This document shows positions 17,101-19,800 of a stretch of DNA of 19,800 nucleotides, one piece after another. Within the stretch, counting starts at the first letter, position 1. The number at the start of each line of letters is the position of its first letter. Source of the stretch: JBDNBY01 sp039767595 (lineage in GTDB: Bacteria > Pseudomonadota > Alphaproteobacteria > Rhodobacterales > Rhodobacteraceae); contig JBDNBY010000118.1 in assembly GCA_039767595.1 (NCBI GenBank), positions 1 to 19,800 on the forward strand. Reading direction: 5' to 3'. A program made the translations under genes and the position numbers. The notes below the pieces were generated by a model that had not been told where the DNA came from, made no database searches, and saw only the letters and a program-made list of their open reading frames with translations.

Positions 17101-17622
17101 GTCATGCAACAGCCGTTCTCAATCATTATGACTGGCACAGGGATCGTTGCCTTGGCGGGGATTGTGGTCAATAACAACATCGTTCTTATTGACACCTATC
17201 AAGAATATTCTCTTTACATGCCCCGGACGGAGGCGATCACACGGACCGCCGAGGCACGGCTGCGCCCCGTATTGCTGACGACCATCACAACAATGGCTGG
17301 TCTTGCTCCGATGATGTTTGGTATATCGCTTGATTTCATGTCTGGCGGCTACACGATTGATAGCCCCACAGCCCTCTGGTGGAAGCAGCTGGCGACCGCT
17401 GTAGTCTTTGGGCTTGGTGTGTCCACGATTTTGACGCTTATCATGACGCCCGCGCTTTTGGCTATTCGGATTTGGTTCTTTACCTACGTGTTATGGGTGG
17501 CGCGATATATGGCAAAATTGTCGATGGGGCGCAGCAGCCGAATAGCCCGAGATTGGGCGCTAGAGCGTCAGGCCAAACGCATTCAATCACCTGAAATCGT
17601 GTGGGATGTTGCGAATGTCTAA
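14146..17622 (+). CDS. RND-superfamily efflux permease (AcrB-like), enlarged centre
   Basis: This is the inner-membrane pump of a tripartite efflux system, driven by protons. At 1158 residues it is over 100 longer than AcrB-type pumps. TM1 (12-32), the first periplasmic domain (33-335), TM2-6 (about 338-488), TM7 (597-620), the second periplasmic domain (621-935) and TM8-12 (941-1112) follow the family. In the TM4 relay, LAVGMLVDGSIVVVEY keeps the first Asp (402) but has Gly403 where AcrB has a second Asp. In TM10, GIVVNNNIVLID has Asn1009 where AcrB has Lys940; Arg1040 matches the TM11 arginine. Between TM6 and TM7 two further hydrophobic segments occur (509-531, 546-568). A basic 45-residue tail follows TM12. 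Substrate cannot be told. No TolC-like gene is nearby. Confidence 0.94.
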   Translation: MTGIVDWAASRARMVIAFVILSLLAGGYSYVSLPKEGEPDIEIPALFISVPFPGISAGDSETLLVKPMETELIDLDGLKSISGTAAENYAGVALEFEFGWDKTKIMADVRDKMTKAEANFPEGFEAYSINEINFSEFPIIIVNLFGDVPERTMAQVASDLQDKIESMDEVLEVGIAGDREQMVEVVIDPLKLEAYNITAAELVSVVRNNNQLIAAGEVEGDNGSFSVSIPSSFNDIRDIYELPVKTNGDRVIKLGDLTEIALTFEDRLGTARFGGEETIALQVTKRKGFNLIDTAARIREIVAQEQKQWPVPLKAAVDMGVSNDQSRVVASMVSQLEGSVLTAIALVMIVVLAALGARAAFLVGFSVPTSFLLCFALFAMMGVTISNIVMFGLILAVGMLVDGSIVVVEYADKRIQEGAGPMNAYTEAAKRMFWPIVSSTATTLCAFMPMLFWPGVPGEFMGMLPFTLIFVLSASLVVALVYLPVIGGVTGRFGRSLSGMSQFARRNIVMPVRLVLLIAALGLQVTALLQMINPDYVVPNAWPDGLSRVLGAFLFMIAAFATSVLMSSLESTTHHQKVKGGYQRSLFGRAVYFIVGNPVMPLVAVAVVIFAVINVFGMYASKNYGVEFFVESEPEQAIVYVKTRGNFSLDEKDAILKSVEQIVLQERGVSTVFSFAGEGGLESNTGGAQPPKDAIGQMQIETIPWKDRMLEPDLDGNVVLSRLEESLSGLPGIEIEILELSRGPASAKPVHLRISGQNWDQLVDVTQEMRTVFNQTDGLVQIEDTLPLPGIDWQVDVDVALAGRYGADVLTVGAMVQLVTRGVLLDTMNVPSSDEEIEIRLRLPEEQRVLSTLDSLKVRTSSGLVPLSNFITRQPVQKVAEISRMDQKRYFDIKASVADGVNENERIAHLTEYLEKNPLPTGVDWEWTGDQEEQKESQEFLSSAFSAALGLMFIILLAQFNSFYNSALVLSAVVLSTTGVLIGMLVMQQPFSIIMTGTGIVALAGIVVNNNIVLIDTYQEYSLYMPRTEAITRTAEARLRPVLLTTITTMAGLAPMMFGISLDFMSGGYTIDSPTALWWKQLATAVVFGLGVSTILTLIMTPALLAIRIWFFTYVLWVARYMAKLSMGRSSRIARDWALERQAKRIQSPEIVWDVANV

Positions 17623-17707
17623 GTGACACAAATTTGTTGCGTCGCTAGGTATTTTTTGTATCAACTTCGCGCAAATGTGTGACAGTCAAAACTTGTGGTT
17701 TCGTGCT

Positions 17708-17720
17708 ATTCCTAAGGAAT
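17708..17720. repeat. short palindrome before the small gene at 17741
   Basis: ATTCCT-A-AGGAAT is a perfect 6-base inverted repeat around one base, 20 bases upstream of the ATG and just before the ribosome binding site. A weak -35-like TTGTGG (17693-17698) precedes it. It could be an operator or a start-proximal RNA hairpin. Confidence 0.3.
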
Positions 17721-17740
17721 AACTACACGGAGGCGCGAAC

Positions 17741-17971
17741 ATGTTTGGTACGATCATGTCCTTAAGACCCGACACGGGCAAAGCGATTGTATGGTCAGAA
17801 TTTTCTAAATGTGGCCTCTATATTTTGCGTCTAAAATCCAACACATCGACCGACGAATTGTCAGCCGGTGATATGATTTACTTTAGAGCAGACGAAGCGG
17901 CGGATGTCGGTATCGTCTCGTGGTATCAAAAAAGTTCACAAGACAGTTTAGTTCAAGAACATATGATTTAA
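17741..17971 (+). CDS. small protein of unknown function, possible OB-fold/cold-shock-like
   Basis: I do not recognise this 76-residue protein as a named family member. A strong ribosome binding site, GGAGG with seven bases to the ATG, argues that it is translated. The sequence alternates hydrophobic residues as in a small beta-barrel. It opens with FGTIMSLRPDTGKAIVW, then GLYILRL, then ELSAGDMIYFRADEAADVGIVSWY. This order (GT-I/V, a glycine-led second strand, LxxGDxIxF, a final V-strand) parallels the cold-shock domain, but the RNA-binding KGFGFI and VFVH motifs are missing. The fold is therefore my inference. There is no signal peptide or TM segment. It stands alone, 118 bases after the RND permease, and is followed five bases after its stop by the hairpin array. 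Confidence 0.7.
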   Translation: MFGTIMSLRPDTGKAIVWSEFSKCGLYILRLKSNTSTDELSAGDMIYFRADEAADVGIVSWYQKSSQDSLVQEHMI

Positions 17972-17975
17972 TGAG

Positions 17976-18111
17976 ATTGCTTGAGGGCGCCTCGACTTCC
18001 CCCTTAACCTCAAGCAGTGTTTGGATTGGTGCCAACGTCCCCAGACTTCACCAACCAAAGCTCTTTCCTAGAGCAATTGGGGTTCGGCGTCCCTTACCTC
18101 CGAACCCCAAT
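17976..18111 (+). ncRNA. four back-to-back hairpins with C-rich loops: structured 3' region or sRNA candidate
   Basis: Almost every base from 17976 to 18111 can sit in one of four consecutive stem-loops. H1 pairs ATTGCTTGAGG with CCTCAAGCAGT (one G-T pair, 21-base loop). H2 pairs TTTGG-a-TTGGTG (18020-18031) with CACCAACCAAA (18049-18059), with one bulged A. H3 pairs GCTCT with AGAGC (18060-18074). H4 pairs ATTGGGGTTCGG (18076-18087) with CCGAACCCCAAT (18100-18111), a perfect 12-base stem. Only two bases lie between stems. On the plus strand all loops are pyrimidine-rich (CTTCCCCCTT, GTCCCC, TTCCT, GTCCCTTACCT). It may be a structured 3' UTR or sRNA of the gene at 17741, or simply serial terminators between convergent genes. 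Confidence 0.45.
18076..18111. terminator. strong hairpin between convergent genes, probable terminator
   Basis: This is the 12-base perfect stem H4 with a 12-base loop, located nine bases beyond the end of the ABC exporter gene on one strand and downstream of the small gene at 17741 on the other. On the plus strand a T-rich stretch follows about 8-25 bases later; on the minus strand no T run follows directly. It most likely stops or protects transcripts from both sides. Confidence 0.5.
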
Positions 18112-18120
18112 ACACTTAGT

Positions 18121-19800
18121 TTAGCTTTCTTTTTCTACTTCGCGCTCTTGAGTTTGCCACATCCGCGCATAAGTCCCACCGCGTGCAATCAGCTCCGCAT
18201 GAGAGCCCGCCTCGGTGATCACGCCACCGTCCAGAATATAAATCTGATCGCAGTGCTGAATGGTTGAGAGGCGATGCGCAATATGGATCGTTGTGCGACC
18301 ATGGCTAATCTCTTCGAGGGTGTTTTGAATGTCACGTTCGGTGGCCGTATCCAAGGCACTGGTCGCTTCATCCAAAATGAGGATCTTGGGATCCTTCAGC
18401 AAAGCGCGCGCAATAGACACACGCTGTTTCTCGCCACCCGAGAGTTTGAGCCCCCGCTCACCCACTTGCGTCTCATACCCATCAGGCAAGGATTGGATGA
18501 ACCCCTCAATCCGCGCATCTTTGGCGGCGTCCATGACCTCTTGGCGCGTGGCTGCAAACTTACCATAGCCAATATTATAGCCAATCGTATCGTTAAAAAG
18601 GACCGTATCTTGGGGCACCATCCCAATCAAGGATTGCACATCGGCAAGGGCCATATCCCGCAAATCCACGCCATCGATGGTGATCCCACCCGCATCTACA
18701 TCGTAAAACCGATACAACAGCCGGCTGATCGTCGTCTTGCCTGAGCCCGACGGGCCAACAAAGGCGATGTTCTGCCCTGCTTTGACATCAAAGGAGACAT
18801 CCTTCAAAATTGGACGCTCGTCAGTATAGGCAAAAGACACGTTTTTAAAGGCCACCTGTCCCTTGGGAGTGTCGATCGTGACCGGTGTTTTGGTCTCCTC
18901 AATACCGCGCGGCGTATCGAGGATTTTGAACATATCCTCCATATCCACCAAGGCCTGCCGAATTTCGCGATAAACCGTGCCCAAAAAGTTGAGCGGCATC
19001 GTGATTTGGATCATATAAGCATTGGCCATGACAAAGGCCCCCACGGTCACTTCGCCAGCTTGCACTTGAAGGCCGGACATCACCATGATCCCCGTCAGGC
19101 CCACGGTAATGATAAACGCCTGACCAAAGTTCAAAAACGCTAATGAATAATCAGTGCGTCGCGAGGCCGCTTCAAACCCGCGCATCGCATTATCATAACG
19201 CGCTAATTCATGGGCTTCGGCATTAAAGTATTTGACCGTTTCATAATTTAGGAGTGAGTCGATAGCCTTTTGGTTGGCCTCGGTGTCTCGATCATTCATT
19301 TCTCGGCGCAATTTCACGCGCCATTCAGAAACCGTAAAGGTAAATACGGCATACAGAACGACAGTTGCTATAACAACGAGCATATAGGTCCAATTGAATA
19401 GCCACATAAAAATGCCGCATACCAACAGTAATTCGATCATCAATGGCCCGACAGAGAGCACTGAAAACCGTAATAAAAACGCGACGCCCCGCACACCGCG
19501 TTCGATCAAGCGCGATAATCCACCGGTTTTGCGAGACAGGTGAAAGCTCAAACTCAGCTTGTGAATATGTTCAAACGTTTCAACGGCCAACAATCGCACC
19601 GCCCGCTGACCCACAGGCGAGAAAATCGCATCACGCAACTGTTGAAACGCAGCGGCTAAGATACGTGCGCCGCCATATGCCACTGTTAACCCAATCGCGC
19701 CCAAGAGCAAATCCGACGCTTGGCCAGACAAGCCATCGACTGCCCCACCGTAGAGAAATGGCACATAGGCCATTATCAATTTGGAGACAATCAAAGCAGT
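18121..19800 (-). CDS. ABC exporter, ATM1/ABCB7 (HMT1) type, N-terminus cut by right edge
   Basis: This is a fused permease-ATPase half-transporter; 559 residues are visible, and the reading frame continues past 19800 upstream, so the true start is outside. The membrane domain contains the ATM1-type features NFGQAFIITVGL and MPLNFLGTVYREIRQ, regions tied to glutathione-derivative binding in ATM1 relatives. The nucleotide-binding domain has Walker A GPSGSGKTT (about 349-357 of the visible part), Q-loop VPQD, signature LSGGEKQR (about 453-460), Walker B ILILDEATSALD and switch His in IAHRLSTI. Mitochondrial ATM1 exports a sulphur species needed for cytosolic Fe-S proteins, and bacterial relatives export glutathione-metal adducts; which applies here is unknown. 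A TTG near 19794 is not a real start. Confidence 0.95.
   Translation of the reverse strand, partial: TALIVSKLIMAYVPFLYGGAVDGLSGQASDLLLGAIGLTVAYGGARILAAAFQQLRDAIFSPVGQRAVRLLAVETFEHIHKLSLSFHLSRKTGGLSRLIERGVRGVAFLLRFSVLSVGPLMIELLLVCGIFMWLFNWTYMLVVIATVVLYAVFTFTVSEWRVKLRREMNDRDTEANQKAIDSLLNYETVKYFNAEAHELARYDNAMRGFEAASRRTDYSLAFLNFGQAFIITVGLTGIMVMSGLQVQAGEVTVGAFVMANAYMIQITMPLNFLGTVYREIRQALVDMEDMFKILDTPRGIEETKTPVTIDTPKGQVAFKNVSFAYTDERPILKDVSFDVKAGQNIAFVGPSGSGKTTISRLLYRFYDVDAGGITIDGVDLRDMALADVQSLIGMVPQDTVLFNDTIGYNIGYGKFAATRQEVMDAAKDARIEGFIQSLPDGYETQVGERGLKLSGGEKQRVSIARALLKDPKILILDEATSALDTATERDIQNTLEEISHGRTTIHIAHRLSTIQHCDQIYILDGGVITEAGSHAELIARGGTYARMWQTQEREVEKES

Noticed and set aside
17623..17740. Possible promoter or riboswitch in front of the small gene at 17741
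   Set aside because: Only a weak TTGTGG and no good -10 were found; apart from the 13-base palindrome I see no extended structure.
1..19800. Defence system, prophage, integron, CRISPR or biosynthetic cluster
   Set aside because: No recombinase, phage, nuclease-pair, Cas, NRPS/PKS or repeat-spacer signature was found; the genes are core metabolism, envelope and translation functions.

Overview
The window looks like a conserved chromosomal segment of an alphaproteobacterium, most likely Rhodobacterales (Roseobacter group). This rests on protein style and gene order: an ATM1-type ABC exporter, an Mth938-family gene behind yajC-secD-secF, and a yfgM-like/bamB/der operon. Base composition is moderate and fairly even. 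I see no transposase, integrase, tRNA, rRNA or CRISPR array. No gene-free stretch exceeds 300 bases.

Layout. Bases 1-2627 (minus strand) hold the N-terminal part of Lon protease (cut by the left edge) and, upstream of it, tgt. Bases 2762-4249 (plus) are a tight cluster: a SufT/MIP18-type Fe-S assembly protein, an A-type Fe-S carrier (SufA/IscA-like) and triose-phosphate isomerase. Bases 4246-7487 (minus) hold yajC, secD, secF and an Mth938-domain gene, transcribed in that order. Divergent from yajC, serS runs at 7636-8928. A small single-pass membrane protein follows on the minus strand (8954-9187). Next is a minus-strand operon, yfgM-like, bamB, der (12657 down to 9238), covering outer-membrane protein assembly and ribosome biogenesis. 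Divergent from it, 12834-17622 encodes an RND efflux pair (membrane-anchored adaptor and a large permease) without an outer-membrane channel gene. A 76-residue unidentified protein with a strong ribosome binding site follows (17741-17971). Behind it is a 136-base stretch that folds on paper into four back-to-back hairpins (17976-18111). The window closes with a minus-strand ATM1-type ABC exporter cut by the right edge.

Functional themes: protein export and envelope biogenesis (SecDF-YajC, BamB, the YfgM-like protein), Fe-S metabolism (SufT, the A-type carrier, an ATM1-type exporter at the far end), translation (SerRS, Tgt, Der) and efflux. Most of this is ordinary housekeeping. The parts that deserve a second look are the hairpin array and its small upstream gene, the two extra hydrophobic segments in the RND permease, the palindrome over the probable lon promoter, and the small cysteine-containing membrane protein.
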